Assembly (NCBI RefSeq): GCF_004006295.1
Contig: NZ_CP026095.1
Coordinates: 1,970,001-2,034,000 of the forward strand
Reading direction: 5' to 3'
DNA: 64,000 bases
From: Peribacillus asahii
GTDB taxonomy: Bacteria > Bacillota > Bacilli > Bacillales > DSM-1321
Part shown: positions 18,424 through 26,896 of the stretch, in pieces
Layout: each line of letters starts with the position of its first letter
Position numbering within the stretch: the first letter of the stretch is position 1
Notes under the pieces: model-generated
Database searches by the model: none
What the model saw: the letters and a program-made list of their open reading frames with translations, nothing else
What the model was told of the DNA's origin: nothing
Made by a program: the position numbers and the translations under genes

Positions 18424-19438
18424 CCACCTGTCCTTTATAAGTAAGGATTCTTTCCGCTGGCAATGAAATATGGGTGTTCACGCCTTTTGAAAGGTTAAAT
18501 GTATGCACATCATGAGTAGAAACATCTACTTTAATAGATCTGCCATACAAGTAAGAAGAAGAATCTATAACTTTAAATTGAACGCGATAGATTGGCCCGC
18601 GAAACTCAATTTCTTCTACTTTTGAAAGAATGCCTTCTTTATTGGATAAGCGGATATGCTCAGGTCGAATGGCAAATGTATTTTCAACATCTCGAGTAGG
18701 TTCGGCATTCTCCCAGAAGTTAATTGAACCAATGAAATCGGCAATGAATGGATTAGCAGGTGTTTGATACACTTCTTGCGGTGTTCCGATTTGCATGACT
18801 TCTGCATTATTCATAACGACGATTTTATCTGCCATCGATAATGCTTCATCTTGATCATGTGTCACCATAATGGTTGTAATTTGAAGCTTTTCTTGAATCG
18901 AACGAATTTCTCTACGCAGCTTTTCGCGCACTTTGGCATCAAGAGCAGAGAGAGGCTCATCAAGAAGCAAGAAATCCGGTGATAAAGCAATGGCACGTGC
19001 TAATGCAATCCGTTGTTGCTGACCGCCTGACATTTGAGCAGGATATTTATCTTTTTGCTTTAGCAAATCTACGAGGGCGAGTGATTCTAGAGCTTTTTCT
19101 CTTGCCTCTTTTTTATTGATTTTTCTTGCTTTTAATCCAAATTCAATATTTTGCAAAGCTGTTAGGTTAGGGAAGAGGGCATAAGACTGGAATACAATGC
19201 CGAAATTCCGCCTAGCAGGCGGCAGCGTCGAAATATCCTGACCATTCATAAAAATACTTCCAGTAGTCGCTTCTTCTAAGCCGGCAATAATTCGAAGCAG
19301 CGTTGTTTTCCCACATCCACTTGGCCCTAGTAAGCAAACAAACTCTTTTTTGTTAATATCGATAGAAATATCATTTAAAGCTGTAAATGAACCAAATTGT
19401 TTATGAATTTGATCGATTTTTAAATAGGGATTAGTCAA
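18416..19438 (-). CDS. 2-aminoethylphosphonate ABC transporter ATPase (PhnT type)
   Basis: 340 residues. Walker A GPSGCGKTT near 39-47, signature MSGGQQQRIALARAIALSP, Walker B FLLLDEPLSALD and H-loop TIMVTHDQDEAL. A C-terminal TOBE-like domain (FAIRPEHIRLS) is present, as in spermidine/iron-type importers. The gene sits between the binding protein and the permease of the AEP operon. Confidence 0.9.
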   Translation of the reverse strand: MTNPYLKIDQIHKQFGSFTALNDISIDINKKEFVCLLGPSGCGKTTLLRIIAGLEEATTGSIFMNGQDISTLPPARRNFGIVFQSYALFPNLTALQNIEFGLKARKINKKEAREKALESLALVDLLKQKDKYPAQMSGGQQQRIALARAIALSPDFLLLDEPLSALDAKVREKLRREIRSIQEKLQITTIMVTHDQDEALSMADKIVVMNNAEVMQIGTPQEVYQTPANPFIADFIGSINFWENAEPTRDVENTFAIRPEHIRLSNKEGILSKVEEIEFRGPIYRVQFKVIDSSSYLYGRSIKVDVSTHDVHTFNLSKGVNTHISLPAERILTYKGQVVV

Positions 19439-19453
19439 GGTTACAACTCCTTT

Positions 19454-20533
19454 TTATTCTTTCGGTTCGGCTTTTTGGCCATATTGTTGTTCCCATTTTT
19501 CTAGGATCGTGCTTCGGAATTCTGCAGCCCATTTTAAATTATTGTCTGCATACATTTTCTCTTCGACACCCTCTGGAAATGCTTCGAGCTGTTCAAAATT
19601 ATTTTTCATCGTAGAGAAGCCATTCGCTTCATAGTATTTTTTCATTACTTCATCAGAAATTGCCCAGTCAAGGAATGCTTTCGCTAATGTGTCGCTTTCT
19701 TTGTCTTCTTTTTTAATTAGGGCGTTGGCTTCCACTTCCCATCCAAGACCTTCTTCAGGCAAGATGATTTCTACCGGAGCACCTTCTTGTTTTTGCTTCA
19801 CACCGCTGTATACTAATGAAACGCCAATTGGATATTCGCCAGAGGCTGCAAGTTTGGCTGGTTTAGAACCAGAGTGTGTATAAGTTCCAATATTGTTATG
19901 TAATTTTGTCATGTAGTTCCAGCCTTTTTCGTCTCCCATCATTTGTAGCCAAGCAGAGACAGTCAAAAATCCAGTGCCGGAAGAAGCGGGGTGAGGCATT
20001 ACAATTACTCCTTTATATTCTGGTTTTAATAAGTCTTCATACGATTTCGGAATAGCTAATCCTCTTTTTTTCAACTCTTGTGTGTTCACGACAATTCCTG
20101 TCATGAAGGTCGTGTTTCCAACCCATTTTTCTGGCTGTAAATTATCTTTATATTGCGGAAGAATTTTATTACTGTCTTTTGGTGTATACCCTTCAATCAT
20201 GTCTTTCTCATCTAATTCTAGTAAACTAGATGCCGCCGTTCCCCAGACTACATCAGCTTCTGTATTTTTCCCTTCTGCAAGCAATTTAGCGGTAATGATT
20301 CCTGTAGAATCTCGCACAATATTCAAGTCAATCTCTGGATATGTTTCCTCAAATGTCTCTAAATACTGTGGAATCAATTCTTCTTCTATTGCTGTGTAGA
20401 CGGTTAATTCTCCTGATAAATTGCTTGATTTTCCATCTTTTGTTGATGTGGTATTACTAGTTTCTTGTCCGCATGCTGTTAACATAAATGCACTTGATAA
20501 GACCAAGCATGTTTTAAAAATATTGTTTTTCAT
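19454..20533 (-). CDS. 2-aminoethylphosphonate-binding lipoprotein (PhnS type)
   Basis: 359 residues. The signal peptide ends in a lipobox LTAC at about residue 21. The mature part (ELTVYTAIEEELIPQYLETF, then VVWGTAASSLLEL and GVIVMPHPASSGTGFL) belongs to the iron/thiamine/phosphonate binding-protein class 2 fold. It is the first gene of the operon and is followed within 15 bases by the ATPase. AAAAAGGAG precedes the ATG. The AEP substrate is inferred from phnX and phnW in the same operon. Confidence 0.88.
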   Translation of the reverse strand: MKNNIFKTCLVLSSAFMLTACGQETSNTTSTKDGKSSNLSGELTVYTAIEEELIPQYLETFEETYPEIDLNIVRDSTGIITAKLLAEGKNTEADVVWGTAASSLLELDEKDMIEGYTPKDSNKILPQYKDNLQPEKWVGNTTFMTGIVVNTQELKKRGLAIPKSYEDLLKPEYKGVIVMPHPASSGTGFLTVSAWLQMMGDEKGWNYMTKLHNNIGTYTHSGSKPAKLAASGEYPIGVSLVYSGVKQKQEGAPVEIILPEEGLGWEVEANALIKKEDKESDTLAKAFLDWAISDEVMKKYYEANGFSTMKNNFEQLEAFPEGVEEKMYADNNLKWAAEFRSTILEKWEQQYGQKAEPKE

Positions 20534-20580
20534 TGTTTTTACTCCTTTTTATGTATTTATTCCTATGAATACAATATAAA

Positions 20581-20599
20581 ACCACATTATTAAGGTGGT
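20581..20599. promoter_or_regulatory. Inverted repeat before the phosphonate operon
   Basis: ACCAC-N9-GTGGT lies 48 bases before the start codon of the binding-protein gene. It is a candidate operator for the DeoR-type regulator or a leader hairpin. Only the symmetry is seen; binding is inference. Confidence 0.4.
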
Positions 20600-20784
20600 A
20601 TTAATTTAAAGTAAATGAATATTAAGAATATGGCGGAATATTGTTTTTATATGAAAAAGAGGTAATGAGAGATTTTGAATAAGACAGGTTATGAACTAAT
20701 AGAATAGGAGGTTGGAGGAATAAGTAGTAGTGAAGAATCCTATCAATTGAATGTTGATAAATTTGTTTTAAGAAAACATTAACT

Positions 20785-20814
20785 TTGAAGAAACTCCTCT
20801 TTTTCTAGTAAAAT
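20785..20814 (+). promoter_or_regulatory. Candidate SigA-type promoter of the PCYCGC gene
   Basis: TTGAAG (20785-20790), an 18-base spacer and TAAAAT (20809-20814), about 30 bases before the ATG. Nothing else coding is seen between 20534 and 20845. Confidence 0.5.
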
Positions 20815-20844
20815 AAGAAAAACCAAATTTTTCTAGAGGTGTAT

Positions 20845-21339
20845 ATGATGAGATGGAAAAAAACAATGCTAACGTTTGGAATTTGTTCTACCTTATTACT
20901 TGGAGCTTGTTCTAGTAAAGAAGAAAGTCATGATAATCATCCAATTCATACGGAACATACAGATTCAGGTGATATTCGTGAAGAGACAAGCGGGGTAGAA
21001 CAAATGCCTGAATTTCTAGCAGATAAATCAGAAGATATGCAGACAATCTATGTAGCTGCTGCTAAACATCAAAAGCTATTAGAGCAAATCCCCTGTTACT
21101 GTGGATGTGGGGAATCGGCCAATCACAAAAACAATTATGACTGCTTTGTGTTTGAAAACAAAGAAAGCGGAGCTGTTGTCTGGGATGATCATGGGACTAA
21201 ATGTGGTGTCTGTTTAGAAATTGCCGCTCAGGCAGTAGTTGATTTTAACAACGGAAAAACGGTAAAAGAAATACGAGAAGCGATTGATCAACAATATGAA
21301 GAAGGATATGCAAAGCCAACGGATACGCCGGAAGTGTAA
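20845..21339 (+). CDS. PCYCGC-motif lipoprotein
   Basis: About 164 residues from the ATG at 20845, behind TAGAGGTG. The signal peptide ends in the lipobox LGAC at about residue 22. The mature protein has IPCYCGCGESANHKNNYDCF and TKCGVCLEIA, a Cys-rich pattern typical of the PCYCGC family of Bacillaceae surface proteins. The cysteines probably bind a metal or form disulfides; the function is not known. It appears to be transcribed alone. Confidence 0.85.
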   Translation: MMRWKKTMLTFGICSTLLLGACSSKEESHDNHPIHTEHTDSGDIREETSGVEQMPEFLADKSEDMQTIYVAAAKHQKLLEQIPCYCGCGESANHKNNYDCFVFENKESGAVVWDDHGTKCGVCLEIAAQAVVDFNNGKTVKEIREAIDQQYEEGYAKPTDTPEV

Positions 21340-21367
21340 AATTATTATTAATTTAGTAAAAAATGCA

Positions 21368-21608
21368 TTGAAAAAAATAGGGAAAAACTGTAATATAAGT
21401 ACATCATAAATCGAAAGGGTGACCGTAGGACGATGATTAACTAATCCTGTTTTGAAGAATAGATTCGTTATATAATACGAAGTTATTTTTGAATGGGATT
21501 AGTCTGTACTTTAAAAAAATCATTGAAGTTGTAGTACATGGTGTACTACGTCTTTTTCCATGGTTTTAGACGACCTTCTATCCAAAAATAACGGATGGGA
21601 GGTTTTTT
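21368..21608 (+). promoter_or_regulatory. Promoter and structured attenuator-like leader of the MFS gene
   Basis: A good SigA promoter (TTGAAA 21368, 17-base spacer, TAATAT 21391) starts a ~240-base leader. It can fold as ACTAATCC (21440-21447) with GGATTAGT (21496-21503) around a small TTCGT/ACGAA hairpin, then a perfect 8-bp hairpin GTAGTACA/TGTACTAC (21531-21549) followed by TCTTTTT, and last a strong terminator (21573-21608). I do not recognise a known riboswitch class. It may sense a ligand, a ribosome-stalling drug, or the palindrome may be a TetR-type operator. Confidence 0.6.
21573..21608 (+). terminator. Intrinsic terminator just before the MFS gene
   Basis: ACCTTCTATCC pairs with GGATGGGAGGT (G-T wobbles) and is followed by TTTTTT. 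It lies 40 bases before the start codon, the usual layout of an attenuator. Confidence 0.8.
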
Positions 21609-21646
21609 GTTGTCTCCCATAATCATTAATAGAAAAGGGGACTGTT

Positions 21647-22870
21647 ATGTCACAATTATTGAAAAATCGATTTGTTCAAGCGATTTTCCTATCCGCTTTG
21701 TTTCTTCAAATAGGCATTTGGGTGAGGAATTTTGCGATTTTGTTATTTATTATGGAAAAAACAAATGGAAATGCTTTTGCTGTTTCCATGATCTCTGTTG
21801 CTGAATTTGCTCCGATTTTTATTTTTTCTTTTATTGGCGGGACATTTGCTGATCGTTGGCGGCCAAAAAGAACGATGGTATGGTGTGATATATTAAGTGC
21901 TATTTCGGTTTTTGCGGTAGTTCTCACACTAGTGTTTGGTTCTTGGCATATTGTCTTTTTTGCTACATTGATTTCGTCGATTTTATCGCAGTTTTCTCAG
22001 CCGTCGGGGATGAAACTATTTAAGATGCATTTAAGCCCGGAATTGCTGCAGTCAGCGATGTCGATTTACCAAACGATTTTTGCTGTCTTTATGGTGCTTG
22101 GGCCTGTTCTTGGTACGATGATTTTCCAACAATTTGGAATCGTTGTGTCGATGGTTGTTACAGGAATAGCCTTTCTTCTTTCTGCAGTGATGCTTCTATT
22201 CATTCCAGCTGACCATAAAACAGAGGATGAACAAAAAGCTACAACGTTACTTGAAGATATGAAAAGCGGAATTCGTTATGTTCTTGCTAAAAAGGAATTG
22301 AAGCTACTTGGAATTTGTTTTATGGCTGCAGGACTTGCAATCGGACTTATTCAACCTTTAGCCGTTTTTCTTGTAACAGAACGATTAGAGTTAGCAAAAG
22401 AAAATTTACAATGGCTGTTAATGGTGAATGGAATTGGAATGATATTGGGGGGAGCGGCTTCTGTTATATTCTCTAAATCTCTTCTTCCGCAAAAGCTTTT
22501 AGTAATCGGGATGCTAGCCAATGCAATTGGGATGAGTGTGATTGGCTTTTCAACAGACCTTACATTAACTCTTGTCGCTGAATTTGTGAACGGATTTTTC
22601 CTCCCATGTATTCAAGTCGGCATTAATACGATGATTTTACAAAACACAAAATCAGAATTTATTGGAAGAGTGAACGGTACGTTAAGTCCGCTTTTCTCTG
22701 GAGCGATGGTGTTAACAATGAGTACTGCTGGTATTTTAAAAGAAATGTTTTCAATTATTATGATCTTTGAAGTAGCAGCGATTCTATTTATTATCGGGCT
22801 TTTGTTTATTCTACCAATCTATAACATGCAAGCATCAGAGAATGTTGAAGGAATGTTATCAAAAGAGTAA
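21647..22870 (+). CDS. MFS transporter, probable exporter
   Basis: 407 residues with about twelve membrane segments. The loop after segment 2 has GGTFADRWRPKRTM, a variant of the MFS motif A. It resembles the MFS_3/EntS-like group of drug or siderophore exporters (MSQLLKNRFVQAIFLSALFL at the start). AAAAGGGG precedes the ATG. It stands alone behind a structured leader with a terminator, so expression is probably induced by a signal. The exported compound is unknown. Confidence 0.85.
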   Translation: MSQLLKNRFVQAIFLSALFLQIGIWVRNFAILLFIMEKTNGNAFAVSMISVAEFAPIFIFSFIGGTFADRWRPKRTMVWCDILSAISVFAVVLTLVFGSWHIVFFATLISSILSQFSQPSGMKLFKMHLSPELLQSAMSIYQTIFAVFMVLGPVLGTMIFQQFGIVVSMVVTGIAFLLSAVMLLFIPADHKTEDEQKATTLLEDMKSGIRYVLAKKELKLLGICFMAAGLAIGLIQPLAVFLVTERLELAKENLQWLLMVNGIGMILGGAASVIFSKSLLPQKLLVIGMLANAIGMSVIGFSTDLTLTLVAEFVNGFFLPCIQVGINTMILQNTKSEFIGRVNGTLSPLFSGAMVLTMSTAGILKEMFSIIMIFEVAAILFIIGLLFILPIYNMQASENVEGMLSKE

Positions 22871-22874
22871 AATC

Positions 22875-22903
22875 TTGACTTATTATATGAGTCATGGTAA
22901 TTT
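22875..22903 (+). promoter_or_regulatory. SigA-type promoter of the bluB leader
   Basis: TTGACT (22875-22880), a 17-base spacer and TAATTT (22898-22903), placed about 45 bases before the cobalamin aptamer. Confidence 0.65.
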
Positions 22904-22944
22904 AGTTTCGGATAACAATAGTATTAGACATATTATCTAAACGC

Positions 22945-23106
22945 CATATTGGTGCTTCCATGTGGAAGAGAATAGGGAAATCGGTAAAACGATGCGGAGC
23001 CCGCCACTGTAGTTGAGGAGTCGCTGTCATAGCCACCGGATTATTTCCGGGAAGGGACAGACTGACGTTGAATCAGAGCCAGGAGACCTGCCAGTATTGG
23101 ATGTTC
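22945..23106 (+). ncRNA. Cobalamin riboswitch
   Basis: Conserved parts of the adenosylcobalamin aptamer are present in order: GGTGCTTCC, AAGAGAATAGGGAA, GCGGAGCCCGCCACTGT, AGCCACCGG and the B12 box GAGCCAGGAGACCTGCC. It precedes bluB and a terminator hairpin, so coenzyme B12 should turn the gene off. Confidence 0.97.
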
Positions 23107-23118
23107 TGAGATTTGGCA

Positions 23119-23151
23119 AATTCTCAGCCTATTTAGGCTGGGAATTTTTTT
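23119..23151 (+). terminator. Riboswitch-controlled terminator before bluB
   Basis: AATTCTCAGCC pairs with GGCTGGGAATT, followed by a run of T. It is the expression platform of the cobalamin riboswitch. Confidence 0.88.
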
Positions 23152-23177
23152 ATTGTCTAAAAATTGGAGGGATTAGT

Positions 23178-23834
23178 ATGAATAAGTTAAGTGAAGAAGA
23201 AAAAAGTGGAGTCTATAAAGCGATTTTTAATCGAAGAGATATTCGGACCTTTTTACAAACACCAATTCCGGATGAAACATTATATAAACTATTAGAAGCG
23301 GCTCACAGTGGCCCATCAGTTGGATTTATGCAGCCATGGAATTTTATCATTATTAAAGATGACGAAACAAAGAAAAAGCTAGCTGCGATCGTTGAAAAAG
23401 AACGACGCGCACTCGCCATTCATTATGAAGGAACGGACCGCGAGTTAACCTTTTTAGATTTGAAAATTGCCGGAATTCTTGAAGCACCTGTCACAATTTG
23501 TGTAACATGTAACCCATTCAGTGCCGGTGACCATGTACTAGGAAGAAACTCGATTCCAGAAACGGATTTAATGTCCACAAGCTGTGCCATCCAAAACATG
23601 TGGCTTGCTGCCTATGCAGAAGGACTAGCAATGGGCTGGGTGAGCTTTTATAAAAAAGCTGATGTCAGAACGATTTTGAATATTCCCTATCATGTGGACC
23701 CAATCGCCTTACTTTCCGTTGGTTATACGGAAAATTATCCAGATCGACCTTTGCTAGAGATCTACAATTGGGAAAAGCGGCAACAATTGGATGGATTGAT
23801 TTTTGAGGGGGAGTGGGGAGGTCGCTCTAAATAA
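23178..23834 (+). CDS. bluB: 5,6-dimethylbenzimidazole synthase BluB
   Basis: 218 residues from the ATG at 23178, which follows TTGGAGGGATT. An open frame runs upstream through the riboswitch but is only an artefact of no stop codon. The protein is a flavin-destructase of the nitroreductase fold: FNRRDIRTFLQTPIPDE at the start, AAHSGPSVGFMQPWNFI, and SVGYTENYPDRPLLE near the end are BluB marks. It breaks reduced FMN with oxygen to make dimethylbenzimidazole, the lower ligand of B12. No other cobalamin gene is in the window. The B12 riboswitch in front supports the call. Confidence 0.95.
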   Translation: MNKLSEEEKSGVYKAIFNRRDIRTFLQTPIPDETLYKLLEAAHSGPSVGFMQPWNFIIIKDDETKKKLAAIVEKERRALAIHYEGTDRELTFLDLKIAGILEAPVTICVTCNPFSAGDHVLGRNSIPETDLMSTSCAIQNMWLAAYAEGLAMGWVSFYKKADVRTILNIPYHVDPIALLSVGYTENYPDRPLLEIYNWEKRQQLDGLIFEGEWGGRSK

Positions 23835-23936
23835 GTCAATGACTATGTATTTTGTAAATAGATAAGTGTATTTATAATGATATTCGTTGAAAGTTTAAGA
23901 GGGGAATCCTGTTGACTTTGAATAACTATTGCTTTT

Positions 23937-23984
23937 AAAAAAATTGCGAACCTCCATCAATGTAGTGTATACAGGGGGGTTCGC
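23937..23984 (-). terminator. Terminator of the DUF421 gene
   Basis: On the minus strand GCGAACC pairs with GGTTCGC and is followed by AATTTTTTT. It closes the frameshifted gene to its right. Confidence 0.7.
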
Positions 23985-24045
23985 GAATATCTTTCTTTAT
24001 AAAACAACCATACCAACTTATCCCCACTACGGCATAGTATCCTCC

Positions 24046-24775
24046 TTAGTTAGAAGATGAGGATTGAAACTGATAAGTCTGTACAAAAATCCCGTCTCCC
24101 TCCAACCATTCAGCGATAAAAACATCTTTATAATCTGAAATATTTTGTGATGAGAGTTGCACCTTTAACCAATGTTCATCAAATCCTAAATCTTTTAGTT
24201 CATCCCACAGTACTTCCCCATCACGAATGAGCGTAACAGGAACGTAAACAGGTGTCCCTGAAAGATTGAAATCCTGCAATGTTGTTTTCTTTCTGATACT
24301 GTGGTTTTTTTAAAATGCTAATAGAACCGTTCGCCTCTAAATAACAAAAGGCGACTTCTCGAATCGAAAAGGTTTCACTTTGCCGAAGTAAGCTTTGTAA
24401 CTGATTAATATTCATCCGATTTTTCCTCAACTCTTCTCGGTCAACCACTCTATTTTTAATAAGAGCAGATGGTTTTCCTTCAAAAAGGCCACGAAACCAT
24501 AAAGATTTTTGTCCAAGATATTCGACTATAAAGAGCAAAATTCCCCATAATACCATGGAGTATATAACATAAAGAATCCCAATTTGATGATCGTATAAGG
24601 CGTTGCCTAGTAATTCTCCTAATACTATAGCGGAAATAAAAGTGAAAGGTGTAATTTGATTAATAATTTTCTTGCCAACGAATTTGATGATTATAAAAAG
24701 CAGAAAAAATCCCGCAATCAGTTCTATTGTTAAATGCATGATTTTCATGCTATACATACTCCAATCTTTAAACAT
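24046..24775 (-). pseudogene. DUF421 (YetF-like) membrane protein, frameshifted
   Basis: The first ~170 residues are read from the ATG at 24775 (MFKDWSMYSM; AGGAA ten bases before): three membrane segments, then FEGKPSALIKNRVVDREELR and the DUF421 domain up to ILKKPQYQ. Here, near 24262-24285, the frame is lost and this reading ends at 24221 with unrelated residues. The domain continues in another frame (LQDFNLSGTPVYVPVTLIRD, then ILWDELKDLGFDEHWL-like text) to 24046. Removing one base in the A-rich stretch around AGAAAGAAAAC restores one full protein. Either a true recent frameshift or a sequencing error. Family known for membrane anchoring, role unclear. Confidence 0.8.
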
Positions 24776-24928
24776 GATGATAACATTCCTATTTATCTCC
24801 AAATCGTAGCTGTTATAATACGAACTTTTTGTAAAAAAAACCATAAAAAGGGTATTGATATATGAATTTTCGAAATAGTCATGCTAATATAAAAGTATAT
24901 TTCAAATATTTGGGAGAGGGGTACTCGT

Positions 24929-25693
24929 ATGAACATTCAAGATTCAATTGCCATTGTAACGGGTGGAGCTTCTGGTCTTGGGAAGGCGACGGTACAACAT
25001 ATTGTGGAAAATGGCGGAAAGGCCGTCATTCTTGATCTTTTTGAAGAGAATGGTGCGCAACTTGCTAAGCAGTATGGTGAGTCCGTTTTGTTTGTGAAAA
25101 CCGATGTAACGAAGGAAGAGGACGTTCAAAGAGCTGTCGACCAAGCCGTTCAGCGATTTGGGCAGATTAATACTGTTGTCAATTGTGCGGGGATTGCTAT
25201 TGCAAAAAAGGTTTTAAGTCGTCGAGGGATTCATGAATTGGAAGCGTTCTCAAAAGTGATTTCTGTTAATTTAATTGGCACGTTTAATGTGATTCGTTTG
25301 GCTGCAGAGAAAATGGCTCAAAATGAAGCAAATGAATCAGGAGAAAGAGGGGTTATTATTAACACCGCTTCAGTTGCTGCTTTTGAGGGCCAAATTGGAC
25401 AAGTTGCATACAGTGCTTCAAAAGGTGGAGTCGCTGGGATGACGCTTCCGCTTGCCCGTGAATTTGCTTCAAATGGCATTCGTGTCGTATCGATTGCGCC
25501 AGGCTTATTCCACACACCGATGGTTGACGCGTTACCGGAAGAAGCGATGATTGCTTTAGGAAAAACGGTACCATTCCCATCTCGTCTTGGTTATCCAGAA
25601 GAATATGCGAAATTAGCAGAAAGCATTATAACGAATCCGATGCTGAATGGGGAAACGATTCGTTTAGATGGCGCGATTCGCATGCAGCCGTAG
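24929..25693 (+). CDS. 3-hydroxyacyl-CoA dehydrogenase, SDR type
   Basis: 254 residues. Short-chain dehydrogenase with the NAD motif TGGASGLG at about 12-19, NCAG near 87, catalytic Ser in [14 protein letters not shown] and the YSASKGG Tyr/Lys pair near 155. The sequence is like the human type II HADH (HSD17B10) group, which oxidises 3-hydroxyacyl-CoA. First gene of a beta-oxidation cluster; the acyl-CoA dehydrogenase gene follows after 36 bases. GGGAGAGGGG precedes the ATG. Confidence 0.88.
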   Translation: MNIQDSIAIVTGGASGLGKATVQHIVENGGKAVILDLFEENGAQLAKQYGESVLFVKTDVTKEEDVQRAVDQAVQRFGQINTVVNCAGIAIAKKVLSRRGIHELEAFSKVISVNLIGTFNVIRLAAEKMAQNEANESGERGVIINTASVAAFEGQIGQVAYSASKGGVAGMTLPLAREFASNGIRVVSIAPGLFHTPMVDALPEEAMIALGKTVPFPSRLGYPEEYAKLAESIITNPMLNGETIRLDGAIRMQP

Positions 25694-25729
25694 ACAAAAT
25701 GATGATGTTGCCTAGAGGAGGACTGACAG

Positions 25730-26875
25730 TTGAAGCATCCATATTTAACAGATGATCATGTTATTTTTCGACAATCATTGCGTAAGTTTTTAGAAAAAGA
25801 GGCTGTTCCTTTTTATGAACAATGGGAAGAAGATCGAATCATTCCACGTTCATTTTGGAAAAAGCTTGGGGAACAAGGATTTTTAGCTCCAGATTTACCA
25901 GAAGAGTATGGTGGTTCAGATGTGGATTGGGGCTTTTCTGTTGTGGTCAATGAAGAGCTTGAACGAGTTGGTTCGAGTTTAATTGGCGTAGGTTTGCATA
26001 ACGATATCGTCGTTCCGTATATTTCTGCTTATGGAACTAGAGCACAAAAATCGCGTTGGCTGCCAAAATGTACGACAGGAGAATGTATTACTGCGATTGC
26101 GATGACGGAACCGGGAGCAGGATCGGATCTTGCTAGTATTAAAACAACAGCTGTCTTAGATGGCAATCATTATATTGTGAACGGGCAAAAAACATTTATT
26201 ACAAATGGAATTCATGCAGATTTAGTGATTGTCGCTTGTAAAACCGATCCAAACGCAGTTCCTAAGCATAAAGGGGTTAGCTTATTAGCGATTGAAAGGG
26301 ATACGCCAGGTTTTTCAAGAGGCAGAAAATTAAACAAAGTTGGTCTACATAGTCAAGATACAGCAGAGTTGATCTTCGAAGATTGTCGTGTGCCAAAAGA
26401 AAATTTAATTGGTGTAGAAGGCAAAGGTTTTACTTATTTAATGGAGAAATTGCAACAAGAGCGGCTTGTTGTTGCAATTTGTGCGCAAGCAGCATCAGAG
26501 GATATGCTTCAAGAGACGATTGAATATGTGAAAAGTCGCGAAGCGTTTGGAAAGTCCATTAGCAAGTTTCAAAATACCCAATTTAAAATTGCTGAAATGG
26601 CAACAGAAATTAAAATGGGAAGAGCCTTTCTCGACCAATTAATCGCAAAGCATATCGCTGGTGAACATGTAGTAACCGAGGTATCTATGGCTAAATGGAA
26701 ATTAACAGAGATGGCTCGAAACATTTCAACTGCCTGTATGCAGCTTCACGGTGGATATGGATATATGGAAGAATACAAGATTGCTAGACGCTATCGAGAT
26801 ATTCCTGTAGCCAGTATCTATGCCGGTACAAATGAAATTATGAAAACAATCATTGCCAAAAATCTAGGGTTGTAA
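25730..26875 (+). CDS. Acyl-CoA dehydrogenase
   Basis: 381 residues. FAD-dependent enzyme with AIAMTEPGAGSDLASIKT near 120, a C-terminal QLHGGYGYMEEYKIARRYRD and YAGTNEIMK. The catalytic base is the Glu of the YAGTNE region typical of short/long-chain members. It makes the 2-enoyl-CoA. Start is TTG at 25730 behind TAGAGGAGGAC. An enoyl-CoA hydratase gene is missing from the cluster and must lie elsewhere. Confidence 0.92.
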   Translation: MKHPYLTDDHVIFRQSLRKFLEKEAVPFYEQWEEDRIIPRSFWKKLGEQGFLAPDLPEEYGGSDVDWGFSVVVNEELERVGSSLIGVGLHNDIVVPYISAYGTRAQKSRWLPKCTTGECITAIAMTEPGAGSDLASIKTTAVLDGNHYIVNGQKTFITNGIHADLVIVACKTDPNAVPKHKGVSLLAIERDTPGFSRGRKLNKVGLHSQDTAELIFEDCRVPKENLIGVEGKGFTYLMEKLQQERLVVAICAQAASEDMLQETIEYVKSREAFGKSISKFQNTQFKIAEMATEIKMGRAFLDQLIAKHIAGEHVVTEVSMAKWKLTEMARNISTACMQLHGGYGYMEEYKIARRYRDIPVASIYAGTNEIMKTIIAKNLGL

Positions 26876-26896
26876 CCGTTTAGAGGGGGAAGTAGG

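Noticed and set aside
21430..21442. Three-codon leader peptide in the MFS leader (ATG ATT AAC TAA)
   Set aside because: The purine stretch before it is only two bases from the ATG, too close for a normal ribosome site; not enough to call a leader gene.
23013..23177. In-frame N-terminal extension of BluB
   Set aside because: It is read through the cobalamin aptamer and terminator; the real start is the ATG at 23178 with TTGGAGG before it.
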